Below the pieces are notes generated by a model, which had not been told where the DNA came from, made no database searches, and saw nothing but the letters and a program-made list of their open reading frames with translations. Of a DNA stretch of 26,709 nt, positions 14,020 to 22,711 are shown piece by piece. The stretch comes from Methanimicrococcus sp. (lineage in GTDB: Archaea; Halobacteriota; Methanosarcinia; Methanosarcinales; Methanosarcinaceae), in assembly GCA_009783635.1 (NCBI GenBank), contig WRDC01000003.1:1-26709 (forward strand). Direction: 5' to 3'. The position numbers were made by a program, and so were the translations under genes. Positions within the stretch are counted from its first letter, which is position 1. Every line of letters begins with the position of its first letter.

Positions 14020-15654
14020 ATGTCAGGACAACCCATTTTTATTTTAAAAGACGGAAGCAAGCGCACCCGCGGAAGAGATGCGCAGAGCAACAACATTATG
14101 GCAGCAAAAGCTGTCGCGGAAGCAGTCAGAATAACACTCGGCCCCAAAGGTATGGACAAAATGCTTGTCGACTCCATGGGCGATGTGACGATCACAAACG
14201 ACGGCGCCACCATTTTGAAAGAAATGGACATTGAGCACCCGGCCGCGAAAATGATTGTTGAAGTTTCCAAAACTCAGGATGAAGAAGTCGGCGACGGTAC
14301 CACCAGCGCAGCCGTTGTTGCCGGCGAACTTTTGAAGAAGGCCGAAGACCTCATTGACATGGACATCCACCCGACCGTTATCGCGTCCGGTTACAGGCTG
14401 GCCGCCGCAAAAGCCGTTGAACTCGTTCAGGGGCTCGCCAAAGACGTCGATGAAAACGACAGAGACCTTTTAATCAGCATTGCCAGCACCGCGATCACCG
14501 GTAAAGGCGCCGAATCCGCAAAAGCGCTTCTCGCACAGATTTCCGTTGACGCCGTCACAAGCGTTGTGGACATCGTTGACGGCAAAAAGCGGGTTGACAG
14601 AGAGCAGATCGATGTCGTTAAAAAGGTCGGCGGCCGCATCGAAGATTCTGAGCTCATTAAAGGAATGATCATTGACAAAGAGCGTGTCCACAGCAATATG
14701 CCCGAAGTCGTCAAGGATGCCAAAATTCTTCTTTTAAACGAAGCAATCGAGCTCAAAGACACCGAAATCAACGCCGAAATTTCCATCACCTCACCCGACC
14801 AGCTCCAGCTTTTCCTCGACCAGGAAGAAGCAATGATTAAAGCCACCGTTGACAAAGTCGTTCAAAGCGGCGCAACGGTTGTTTTCGTTCAAAAAGGCGT
14901 GGACGACATGGCTCAGCACTTTTTGGCCAAGGCAGGACTCATGGTTGTCCGCCGTGTGAAGAAGAGTGACGTTGAAAAGCTTGCCAGAGCGACAGGCGCG
15001 TCCATGATTACCAACTTTGACGAAATTACCGAATCCGACCTCGGCTACGCCGCGCTCGTTGAAGAAAGGAAAGTTTCCGGCGACGCGATGATTTTTGTCA
15101 CCGGCTGCGAGAACCCGAAATCCGTTTCCATTTTCCTCCGCGGCGGCACAGACCACGTGGTTGACAGCATTGAAACCGCTCTTGAAGACTCTCTCCGGGT
15201 CGTCGGCGTTGTTATCGAAGACAACAAACTCGTTGCCGGCGGCGGCTCACCTGAAGTCGAGCTGTCTCTCAGACTCAACGAATACGCCGCAACGCTTGAG
15301 GGCAGAGAACAATTGGCTGTCCGCGCTTACGCCGAAGCTCTTGAAATCATCCCCAAGACCCTTGCCGAAAATGCCGGTCTTGACCCGATCGATATGCTTA
15401 TGGACCTTCGTTCCAGCCATGAGAAAAACATGAAGACCGCCGGTCTTGATGTGTTCAAAGGTGAAGTCGTCGATATGTGGGAAGAGCGTGTCGTTGAACC
15501 CCTCCGCGTGAAAACGCAAGTCATCAACGCGGCCACCGAATCCGCCGTCATGATCCTCAGAATCGATGACGTGATTGCCACCACCAAAAACCAGGCCCCG
15601 GCTCCCGGCGAGGGCGCGGGCGGCATGAGCGGTATGGGCATGGATATGCCTTAA
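14020..15654 (+). CDS. thsA: Thermosome subunit (group II chaperonin)
   Basis: 544 residues, normal for an archaeal CCT/TCP-1 family chaperonin subunit, which forms an ATP-driven double-ring folding chamber in the cytosol. Motifs in order: L-G-P-K-G-M-D-K-M-L and V-T-I-T-N-D-G-A-T-I-L near residues 45-65 (nucleotide binding), G-D-G-T-T-S-A near 90, and the Gly/Met-rich C-terminal tail ending M-G-M-D-M-P. The start ATG 14020 has AAGGAG 9 bases upstream and gives the family N-terminus. The frame stays open upstream to 13870, but that part encodes the 12-bp repeats and is not credible. The codon use is highly biased, as expected for an abundant protein. The exact subunit letter is not certain. 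Confidence 0.95.
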   Translation: MSGQPIFILKDGSKRTRGRDAQSNNIMAAKAVAEAVRITLGPKGMDKMLVDSMGDVTITNDGATILKEMDIEHPAAKMIVEVSKTQDEEVGDGTTSAAVVAGELLKKAEDLIDMDIHPTVIASGYRLAAAKAVELVQGLAKDVDENDRDLLISIASTAITGKGAESAKALLAQISVDAVTSVVDIVDGKKRVDREQIDVVKKVGGRIEDSELIKGMIIDKERVHSNMPEVVKDAKILLLNEAIELKDTEINAEISITSPDQLQLFLDQEEAMIKATVDKVVQSGATVVFVQKGVDDMAQHFLAKAGLMVVRRVKKSDVEKLARATGASMITNFDEITESDLGYAALVEERKVSGDAMIFVTGCENPKSVSIFLRGGTDHVVDSIETALEDSLRVVGVVIEDNKLVAGGGSPEVELSLRLNEYAATLEGREQLAVRAYAEALEIIPKTLAENAGLDPIDMLMDLRSSHEKNMKTAGLDVFKGEVVDMWEERVVEPLRVKTQVINAATESAVMILRIDDVIATTKNQAPAPGEGAGGMSGMGMDMP

Positions 15655-15677
15655 TCGGAAACAAATTAAAAATGCGC

Positions 15678-15712
15678 AACAGAGAATTTTCTTCTCTGTT
15701 TCTTTTTTTTAT
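15678..15712 (+). terminator. Terminator of the thermosome gene
   Basis: AACAGAGAA (15678-15686) pairs perfectly with TTCTCTGTT (15692-15700) around a 5-base loop and is followed by TCTTTTTTTTATTT. It lies 24 bases after the stop codon. Confidence 0.85.
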
Positions 15713-15836
15713 TTAAGCGGTGTCTGAAACAAAGTTTTATTATTACAATTTCAGCGTCCGTTCGTCTTCGTTTTCATCGTTTTTCACAGTTTTCATGTCC
15801 GCGTTGTTTTTCCTTTTTATGCCTTCATGTTCAAAA

Positions 15837-16493
15837 TCAGGGATAGCTGACGCCATAATCCGCAATCGGGACGACGTCTACCCACTTGACGCGGAAAAGG
15901 TCGGCAACGGACTTGTGGACGACCACAAAGCCGTCTGTTGTTCCTCCTATTTTGAAAAGCCGCCTTTTTTTCAAAGGGGTTTTCCGAAGCAGGCTTTCAT
16001 TGAAGGAATAGGTATACACCCCGTACATAGGCTGCAGGTTATCAATGGAATAGGTATGCACCACGCGCAAAGGCGGCTTTGGGCCAACCGGATCAGGATC
16101 ATACCTTGAATTTTTTCTGTCCCAACAATCAAAGCGCGTTGTAAACGTCAAAAACCAGTAGTTTTCGTGCCAATCATCTTTGTGGTCGATGTAAATGGCA
16201 GGTTGAATTGCCAAATCGGGGATATCCAGCTCTGCCAATTCGTCGGCTATTCTTTCGATAACCACCAGATTGCTGCCGTTAAAAAGCACCTCCGGCGGTG
16301 AACTTATCGGCTTTATTTTCTTTCCTTTTTGAAAATCTAAAACGCCGTTGTAAAAAATCAGCGGTTTCAAACCGGCCGGCATGATTTCCCAATCATATTG
16401 TTTTGTAACGGTATCCTTATCCGGTGTCATAAAAGGAAGACTCTCATCTTCAGGCATCAGAATAAAAAAATATTCTTTGTCGAAAGCACTCAT
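15837..16493 (-). CDS. Imm11/Imm43-like protein (possible immunity protein of a polymorphic toxin)
   Basis: 218 residues, no signal peptide or membrane segment. The layout resembles Imm11 (DUF1629) or Imm43 immunity proteins: a variable N-terminal half, then N-L-V-V-I-E-R-I-A-D-E-L near residue 75, a Y-W-F-L-T-F segment with F-D-C-W-D-R near 115-126, and a final L-F-K-I-G-G-T-T-D-G-F-V-V-V-H-K-S-V-A-D near 180. It has a good ribosome site (GGAG, 9 bases before ATG 16493). No toxin-like gene is beside it, so it is an orphan or acts in another way. The family assignment is from general pattern and is tentative. Confidence 0.45.
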   Translation of the reverse strand: MSAFDKEYFFILMPEDESLPFMTPDKDTVTKQYDWEIMPAGLKPLIFYNGVLDFQKGKKIKPISSPPEVLFNGSNLVVIERIADELAELDIPDLAIQPAIYIDHKDDWHENYWFLTFTTRFDCWDRKNSRYDPDPVGPKPPLRVVHTYSIDNLQPMYGVYTYSFNESLLRKTPLKKRRLFKIGGTTDGFVVVHKSVADLFRVKWVDVVPIADYGVSYP

Positions 16494-16688
16494 GATTATT
16501 TCTCCATTATTGGGGTATGCTCATTCCCGAATTTAATTTATTTTTATTGATTGGCCGCAGGAAACGTCAAAAACAATTGCAAACCTTCAATGAAATGCGG
16601 AAACGTCCCCAAACATCTCTGTCAGTTTTATGATTGCGGAATGTAATCTATTCATCTGATTTTTAATAAAAAACGAAAAGATGAACCG

Positions 16689-16706
16689 TTTGCCACTTCC
16701 GGCAAA
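16689..16706 (-). terminator. Terminator-like hairpin after the 41-residue gene
   Basis: TTTGCC (16689-16694) and GGCAAA (16701-16706) pair around a 6-base loop. On the minus strand the hairpin is followed by a T-rich tract containing CTTTTCGTTTTTTATT. It lies about 45 bases after the stop of the small gene. Confidence 0.5.
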
Positions 16707-16750
16707 TGATTCTGATTTTGATTACAACGATTCCGATTTAAGAAGCGGGA

Positions 16751-16876
16751 TTATTTTTTCTTTGTACCGCATCCGGTACTTGCTTTCTTGGGTGCTTCTT
16801 TTGCTGCAGGCTTTGCTGCGGGTTTTGCTGCGGGTTTTGCTGCGGGTTTCGCGTCAGTCTTTTTCTTTTCTGCCAT
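16751..16876 (-). CDS. Small Lys/Ala/Pro-repeat protein (41 residues)
   Basis: A short gene with strong expression signals: AAGGAG lies 9 bases before the ATG, a TATA-like TTTAATATATGA (near 16958-16947) is upstream, and a hairpin and T-rich tract follow. The protein starts M-A-E-K-K-K-T-D, continues with a K-P-A-A unit four times in tandem, and ends A-S-T-G-C-G-T-K-K-K. It is strongly basic, with a single cysteine. The repeat resembles tails of histone H1-like or nucleic-acid-binding proteins, but no domain is recognised. On the other strand this region reads as a spurious leucine-rich frame. I am fairly sure the gene is real; its function is unknown. Confidence 0.65.
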   Translation of the reverse strand: MAEKKKTDAKPAAKPAAKPAAKPAAKEAPKKASTGCGTKKK

Positions 16877-17401
16877 TTGTGATTTCTCCTTTGAAGAGAA
16901 TTATATTTAGAATTCAAATGAATTCTAAAAAAGCATCGGTCTCTATCATATATTAAATTATTTCATCTTAAATTTTGTTGAATTGTATCAGCCGCCTCTG
17001 TATTTACTTTTATTTCTAAATGTGAATCCATCGGCCGCTTTTTCTTTTTAGTCTTCCTCTCAAAAGCAGACATTTTTCCTTTTTATTTTCTTTTTCATTT
17101 TCTTTTTCATTTTCTTTTCATTTTCTTTCATTTTCTTTTCATTTTCTTTCATTTTCTTTTTTATTTTCCCTTTTTACTTTTTTTGTATGATTTTTCATAA
17201 CATTTTGTGATTTTTCATGTACAGTTTCCGTTCTTCTTTAAAAAAAATTTATATATTGTGACCTCACTTGGAGTAGTAAGCAGGTTTGAAAATTTATATA
17301 ACAGATTCACTCAGATTTCGGTTTTTCGGCATTTTATTAAACATAGTTTAAACATAGTACGAAATCTTATCTGTTTCAAGAGCAAGCGGCGTGGTCAATC
17401 A
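16877..17401. other. Intergenic region between the small gene and the mrp operon
   Basis: No gene is seen. It contains the leftward promoter of the 41-residue gene, a pyrimidine tract of repeated CATTTTCTTT units (about 17072-17185), and the mrp promoter TATA box TTTATATAT (17248-17256). The predicted mrp start near 17278 leaves a leader of about 120 bases. Confidence 0.6.
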
Positions 17402-20002
17402 ATGAATACACTTTATTTTCTCGCATTTATTGTTTTCTTCCCCTTTATCATGACGCCGGTGGTACCGCTTGCTCACAAATTGCTGAAAGAAAAGGTCGGC
17501 TGGTTTGCGGCCGCAATCGCAGCCGTTTGTTTTGTTCTGATTGCCGCGCTTATACCCAACGTTTCCGAAGGTCATCATTTGGCCGGCGCGGTTTCTTGGA
17601 TTCCGGGGCTTTCTGTCAATATCGCGTTTTACGCCGACGGCCTTTCGGTGCTTCTCGGTGTCATTGTGTCGTTTATCGGCATATTGATCATGGCGTATTC
17701 CAATAAATATTTGTCAAAAGACGAAGACCTGATCCGCTACTACCAATATCTTCTCATGTTCATGGGTTCCATGCTCGGCATCGCTTTCTCCGACAACCTG
17801 ATTCAGCTGTTTATCTTTTGGGAGCTGACAAGTATCAGTTCTTTCCTTCTCATCGGTTATTACCGGAAAACCAAAGAATCGATTTACGGCGCCACAAAGG
17901 CGTTGCTTATTACGGGCGGCGCCGGTCTTTTCATGTTTGTCGGCTTTATGTTCATCTACAGCATCACCGGCACATACGGCATTTCTGAAATGCTGACAAA
18001 TCCCGCGGCGATCGCAGCCGTTAAAAACAGTCCGCTGTTCACGGTCACACTTGTTCTCGTTCTTATCGGGGCGCTTTCTAAATCAGCGCAGGGACCCTTT
18101 TTTATTTGGCTTCCGAACGCAATGGAAGCCCCGACGCCCGTCAGCGCTTTTCTTCACTCGGCGACCATGGTGAAGGCCGGCATTTTCCTTGTCGCCCGTT
18201 TGCATCCGATGTTTTCAGGAACGGTCGATTGGTTTGTCTTGGTTTCGTGCATCGGCTTGGTTACAATGATTGTTGCCGGATTTTTGGCGCTGAGGCAAAC
18301 CGATCTCAAAGCCATCCTCGCTTTTTCGACCATCAGCCAGCTGGCTTATCTCATGGCGATGTTTGGTTTTACCACATACGCCGAACCAACGCTCGGTGTT
18401 CCGGCAGCCGTTTTCCATCTTCTGAACCACGCCGCGTTTAAAGCCTGCCTTTTCATGCTTGCCGGCATTGTCGCCCACGAATTGCATACCCGTGATATCC
18501 GCAAAGCGGGTGGTCTTCGGAAAGAGATGCCGATTACATTTATTTTAACGGTTATCGCCGCGGCGGCCATGGCCGGCATTCCGCCGCTGAACGGTTATTT
18601 GAGTAAAGAACTCTTCTATGAGTCATCCGTTGACATGGCCCATGCGCTTGGCGGCGGTATCGCTTACATCATTCCGGCTCTTGCGGTGATCGGCGGCGTT
18701 TTGACTTTTGCTTACTCTTTCCGCCTCATCATCAAGATTTTCATGGGAAAAAGAACAGAAGACCCCGATGTGCCCAAGCGCGTTCATGACCCGTCCCCGA
18801 TTCTGCTGGCGCCGCCGGCTCTTTTGGCGGTCCTGATTGTTGCAATCGGCTTGGTTCCGACGCCATTTGTTGATTCTTTGGTCCAGCCGGCCGTGAACGC
18901 TATTGCGCCCGGCGCCGAACATATGCACGTTTATCTGTGGCACGGCATTACGCCCGCGTTTATCATGACGATCATTACCTTTGCTTTGGGCATTTTGGTT
19001 TACGCCCGGTATGATCAAATCGCCGCATGGCAGGTCCGTTTCGGCGAAAGGCACCCCAAGGTCAGCTTGAATTACATTTACAACGGGATGGTCAACAACG
19101 CTTTCCGGTTCGGCGCCACGTTTGGCCGTCTGCTTCAAAAAGGGCCGCCGCGCGGGTATCTTCAGATTATGCTGGTGTTCATCATTTTCATGGTTCTGAT
19201 TCCGTTCGGATTTGCAATCGTTACGGGTCTGCCGATCTTTTCGGCCGGTCTGATTTACAGAATCGCGCTGTTAGATTTCATTTTGTTTATCCTGATCCTT
19301 TTTGCGGCTTGGGGCGCGTCAGTTTTGCCGAAATATGTCCCGATGATTTTAGCGGCATCCGCGTGTGGCTTTTTTGTCTCTTTGCTTTACGCTTATCTCA
19401 AAGCCCCCGACTTGGCCATGACGCAGCTTTGTGTTGAAACGCTTTCAACGATTATGTTTTTGGTCGTTATCACGAAGCTTTGGAATAAAGAATCTGTTCG
19501 CCCCGAACGAAAAGCCGTTAAAATCAGAAACGCGGTCATTGCTCTTTGCTGCAGCGCCGTTTTGTTTTTTATGCTGACGGGCGCGGGTCTGATGTCGCCG
19601 TTTGAATCCATTTCCCACTATTTCATGGCCGGCGGTTATGAGCTTACGGGCGGCCACAATATTGTTAATGTGATTGTGGTCGATTTCAGAGGTTATGATA
19701 CGCTGGGCGAAATCTCCGTTCTTGCAATTGCCGCGCTGGCCGTTTATAATTTGATTCAAAGCCGCGTTTCGAACAAAGGGGACGGAACCGTCGCTGACGC
19801 ATCTTTATTTGAACCAAGCACAACCCCTTCGGGCAGTTTTATTCCAAGCTGTCCGATTCCGGGAGCCCCGTCCGGAGGAAATCCGACGATCGGCTATGTG
19901 CCGTGCGATGCGGCGGCGCCTGATAGAGATTTTGGGGAACGGAACATCGATGAAGCCATTGAAAATATGAATCAAAAGGAAGGTCAGCCATGGTCACGAT
20001 AA
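17402..20002 (+). CDS. mrpA: Mrp-type Na+/H+ antiporter subunit A
   Basis: 866 residues. MrpA is the largest membrane subunit of the multi-subunit Mrp sodium/proton antiporter and is homologous to NuoL of complex I. The N-terminal 500 residues carry the antiporter domain: F-W-E-L-T-S-I-S-S-F-L-L-I-G near 140, S-K-S-A-Q-G-P-F-F-I-W-L-P-N-A-M-E near 225, and L-L-N-H-A-A-F-K-A near 340. The C-terminal third has the MrpA-specific DUF4040 part (A-P-D-L-A-M-T-Q-L-C-V-E near 670) and V-V-D-F-R-G-Y-D-T-L-G-E near 760. A hydrophilic tail of about 80 residues follows. The start is ATG 17402; the frame upstream to 17207 covers the promoter and is rejected. It is the first gene of mrpABCDEFG and overlaps mrpB by 13 bases. 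Confidence 0.95.
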   Translation: MNTLYFLAFIVFFPFIMTPVVPLAHKLLKEKVGWFAAAIAAVCFVLIAALIPNVSEGHHLAGAVSWIPGLSVNIAFYADGLSVLLGVIVSFIGILIMAYSNKYLSKDEDLIRYYQYLLMFMGSMLGIAFSDNLIQLFIFWELTSISSFLLIGYYRKTKESIYGATKALLITGGAGLFMFVGFMFIYSITGTYGISEMLTNPAAIAAVKNSPLFTVTLVLVLIGALSKSAQGPFFIWLPNAMEAPTPVSAFLHSATMVKAGIFLVARLHPMFSGTVDWFVLVSCIGLVTMIVAGFLALRQTDLKAILAFSTISQLAYLMAMFGFTTYAEPTLGVPAAVFHLLNHAAFKACLFMLAGIVAHELHTRDIRKAGGLRKEMPITFILTVIAAAAMAGIPPLNGYLSKELFYESSVDMAHALGGGIAYIIPALAVIGGVLTFAYSFRLIIKIFMGKRTEDPDVPKRVHDPSPILLAPPALLAVLIVAIGLVPTPFVDSLVQPAVNAIAPGAEHMHVYLWHGITPAFIMTIITFALGILVYARYDQIAAWQVRFGERHPKVSLNYIYNGMVNNAFRFGATFGRLLQKGPPRGYLQIMLVFIIFMVLIPFGFAIVTGLPIFSAGLIYRIALLDFILFILILFAAWGASVLPKYVPMILAASACGFFVSLLYAYLKAPDLAMTQLCVETLSTIMFLVVITKLWNKESVRPERKAVKIRNAVIALCCSAVLFFMLTGAGLMSPFESISHYFMAGGYELTGGHNIVNVIVVDFRGYDTLGEISVLAIAALAVYNLIQSRVSNKGDGTVADASLFEPSTTPSGSFIPSCPIPGAPSGGNPTIGYVPCDAAAPDRDFGERNIDEAIENMNQKEGQPWSR

Positions 20003-20568
20003 TTGCAAAAACAATCTCAAGAGGCGTTCTCATGATCGGTATGCTGTTCTCTATTAATTTGCTGCTCTACGGCGCCAGTTATCCGGGAGGCGGTTTCGTC
20101 GGAGGCGTTTTGTTCATTTGCGGCATTGCGCTTGTGTATGTCACCTACGGCATGAAATATATCAATACAAGACTTCGGCCGAACTGGTCGGCTTGGGTTG
20201 CTTACGGACTCCTGTTCGCGTCGCTGACAGCCATTGCGCCGATGCTTGTCAATCATAATTACTTCAGAAGCGCTTTTGAGTTCTTCCACGTTGAATTTTT
20301 CGGTATTCATATCGGTCACATTGAGCTTGCTTCCGCCATGATGTTCGATATCGGCGTTTATTTCACCGTGATCGGCTCCTTGCTGTTTATTCTTACAACC
20401 ATTGCTTTGGACAAAGTGAAAGAACCGACCTCTTTCTTCGTTAAGATCTCTGACCACTCTGACCCGGCCGGCAATCCCGATGAAACGGGAGAAGTGGATT
20501 TGAAACCGAAAAATCCGGCGCATGCCGCACAGGCGGCGGAAACCACAAAAACGGAGGGATCGAAGTGA
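19990..20568 (+). CDS. mrpB: Mrp antiporter subunit B
   Basis: 192 residues with four predicted membrane helices and the MnhB signature Y-G-A-S-Y-P-G-G-G-F-V-G-G near residue 30. The family core is about 140 residues; this one has an extra soluble tail of about 50 residues rich in Pro, Ala and charged residues. The start overlaps the end of mrpA by 13 bases, with AAGGAAGG just upstream, so translation is coupled. Confidence 0.93.
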   Translation: MVTIIAKTISRGVLMIGMLFSINLLLYGASYPGGGFVGGVLFICGIALVYVTYGMKYINTRLRPNWSAWVAYGLLFASLTAIAPMLVNHNYFRSAFEFFHVEFFGIHIGHIELASAMMFDIGVYFTVIGSLLFILTTIALDKVKEPTSFFVKISDHSDPAGNPDETGEVDLKPKNPAHAAQAAETTKTEGSK

Positions 20569-20984
20569 CGGAAGTATTTACGGCTTTGACCATTTCCCTT
20601 CTTTTCGGAATCGGCATTTACATGATTTTGCGCCGCGATATTATTAAAATTGCAATCGGATTCAGCCTGATTAGCCATTCCATTAACTTAACGATTGTGA
20701 CTTCCGGTATTTTCACGGGAACGTTGGTTCCGATTTTGACAAACACCATCAACGAACACGCCGACTTTATTTTTACCGATGATTTTGCCGGCGGCGTTCT
20801 GTCGCCGATTGTAACAGGCGTTACGGAAAACAGCAATTACGCCGACCCGCTGACGCAGGCGCTTGTGCTGACAGCGATTGTTATCAGTTTTGCGACCACA
20901 GCTGTTTTGCTGACTCTGGCCTACCGGATCAACGAGGAGTACGGGACAACCGATGTCGATGAACTCAGGAGGCTCTACGGATGA
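20565..20984 (+). CDS. mrpC: Mrp antiporter subunit C (NuoK-like)
   Basis: 139 residues with three membrane helices, homologous to NuoK. Seen: G-I-G-I-Y-M-I-L-R-R-D near the start, then G-F-S-L-I-S-H-S-I-N-L, and D-P-L-T-Q-A-L-V-L-T-A-I-V-I near 105, typical of MrpC. The GTG start at 20565 overlaps the mrpB stop by 4 bases, with GGAGG a few bases upstream. Family length is about 110; the extra length is a loop around residues 55-85. Confidence 0.93.
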   Translation: MTEVFTALTISLLFGIGIYMILRRDIIKIAIGFSLISHSINLTIVTSGIFTGTLVPILTNTINEHADFIFTDDFAGGVLSPIVTGVTENSNYADPLTQALVLTAIVISFATTAVLLTLAYRINEEYGTTDVDELRRLYG

Positions 20985-22711
20985 TGGATTGGATTTTTGC
21001 GTTTATTCAAAACAACTTGGTTGTTTTGCCGATCGCCATTTGTTTACTGATGGCGCCGATAATGCTTTTTATGAAAACCCACCCGAAAACGCAAAAAATA
21101 TCGGCCGTTATCGTCTCTCTCATCCTTTTGGGACTCGGCGCATTGCTGCTTTGGACTGTTTACACCCAAGGCATTCAGGTTTACAGTATCGGAGAATTCG
21201 GCAAATATGGTATTGTTTTGGCCGCCGATATGCTGTCCGCGCTGTTGGTTTTACTGACCGCGTTTATTTCGCTTTGGGTCATGATTTACTCTTTCGATTA
21301 CATTGAAAAGAAGTCGCTCAGCAACAGCTATTATCCTCTTTATTTCCTGATGATGGCCGGCATTTCCGGCATTTTCGTCACGGGCGATTTGTTCAACTTG
21401 TTCGTTTTCTTTGAAATCATGTTCCTGTCATCCGCGGGTTTGATTATGGCCAACGAATCTTTGAGCGTCACGGACACGTCACATAAGCTGGAAGCAACTT
21501 ACAAATATCTGCTTCTCGGCATGATCGGCTCTTTTATGATGCTGGTTGCCGTTTCAGTGATTTACGCGACAATCGGTTCGCTGAACATGGCCGACTTGTC
21601 GGCGAAGATTCAGATTTTGGCGGATGCCGGAACCATTCCGTGGGTCATTTACGGCGCGGCGCTTCTCTATATTGTTGTTTTCGGCAACAAAGCGGCGCTT
21701 GTTCCGCTCCACTTCTGGCTGCCGGATGTCCACCCGACGGCGCCGACACCGATTTCAGCCATGCTGAGCGGTATTATGATCAAGGTCGGCGTGTACTGTA
21801 TCCTTCGGGTTCTGTTTTTGGTTCTGGCGCCGGCGAAAGCCTTTTTCCTGCCGATCCTCATGTTTTTCGCTCTCCTGACGATTGCCGTCGGCGCGATATC
21901 GGCAATGGGACAAACGGATTTGAAACGGGTTTTGGCTTACTCCAGCGTGTCTCAGATCGGTTACGTTTTGCTCGGTCTGTCCTTTTGTACGGCCGGCGCG
22001 ATTGCGGCGGCGATTATGTATTTGGTGAACCACGCTGTTGCCAAGTCGATGCTTTTCCTGACCGCCGGCGGTATTATTCACGAAACGCATACGCGCGATC
22101 TTCGAAAGATGGGCGGCTTGATTACGATTCTGCCGCTTTTTTCAATGGCTTTCCTGATCGGCGCAATGTCTATTGCCGGATTTCCGCCAATGGGTGGATT
22201 TGTTTCAAAATTCGCTCTGTTCCAAACAGCCGTCAGCGACGGCTTCTACTGGCCGCTTTTGATTGCGGTCGTAATGGCCGTTGTTACCATCTTTTATATG
22301 TTCAGAACATGGATTGCCGTCTTTTGGGGCGAAAACAAAAGCCATTTCAAAGGGGTGGCGGCAACCGATGATGGGCCTGATCATGCGGACACGTCCGGCC
22401 ACGCCGGCGCGCACAGCCACTCGGATGCGCACGGCCACTCGGACGCGCACGGTCACTCAGACGCGCACGGTCACTCGGACACGCCCGGCCATGCGGGCGC
22501 GGACGCTCAGACACATGCTGAGGCGCCGGCGGCAAAGAAAAAGCACAAAATCTCTCTTGAAATCATTCTTCCGATTGTCGTTTTATGTGCGGCCGTTATT
22601 TTGTTGGGCCTTTATCCCGGACCGCTCTACGAAATTTCCAATATTATCGCAACGCAGATTCTTGATCCGACCGAATATATCACAACTGTTCTTGGAGGAG
22701 TACCCAGATGA
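20981..22711 (+). CDS. mrpD: Mrp antiporter subunit D with histidine-rich insert
   Basis: 576 residues, about 80 longer than usual MrpD, a NuoL/M/N-like proton-antiporter subunit. Motifs: F-F-E-I-M-F-L-S-S-A-G-L near 145, F-G-N-K-A-A-L-V-P-L-H-F-W-L-P-D near 235 (lysine and histidine of the ion path), and Y-L-V-N-H-A-V-A-K-S-M-L-F near 345. Residues about 467-522 are a soluble insert with repeated G-H-S-D-A-H units, placed before the last membrane helix. The start overlaps the mrpC stop (ATGA); a second ATG follows immediately. Apart from the insert it is a standard subunit. Confidence 0.94.
   Translation: MMDWIFAFIQNNLVVLPIAICLLMAPIMLFMKTHPKTQKISAVIVSLILLGLGALLLWTVYTQGIQVYSIGEFGKYGIVLAADMLSALLVLLTAFISLWVMIYSFDYIEKKSLSNSYYPLYFLMMAGISGIFVTGDLFNLFVFFEIMFLSSAGLIMANESLSVTDTSHKLEATYKYLLLGMIGSFMMLVAVSVIYATIGSLNMADLSAKIQILADAGTIPWVIYGAALLYIVVFGNKAALVPLHFWLPDVHPTAPTPISAMLSGIMIKVGVYCILRVLFLVLAPAKAFFLPILMFFALLTIAVGAISAMGQTDLKRVLAYSSVSQIGYVLLGLSFCTAGAIAAAIMYLVNHAVAKSMLFLTAGGIIHETHTRDLRKMGGLITILPLFSMAFLIGAMSIAGFPPMGGFVSKFALFQTAVSDGFYWPLLIAVVMAVVTIFYMFRTWIAVFWGENKSHFKGVAATDDGPDHADTSGHAGAHSHSDAHGHSDAHGHSDAHGHSDTPGHAGADAQTHAEAPAAKKKHKISLEIILPIVVLCAAVILLGLYPGPLYEISNIIATQILDPTEYITTVLGGVPR
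22379..22546 (+). repeat. Coding tandem repeat for the His-rich loop of MrpD
   Basis: Four near-copies of an 18-base unit, roughly GGCCACTCGGATGCGCAC, lie inside a GC-rich segment and encode G-H-S-D-A-H repeats. The local base composition is much more GC-rich than flanking mrp sequence, which suggests expansion by slippage. Confidence 0.8.

Noticed and set aside
15720..16109. Plus-strand ORF of 129 codons
   Set aside because: It runs opposite the immunity-like gene, which has the better ribosome site and protein character.
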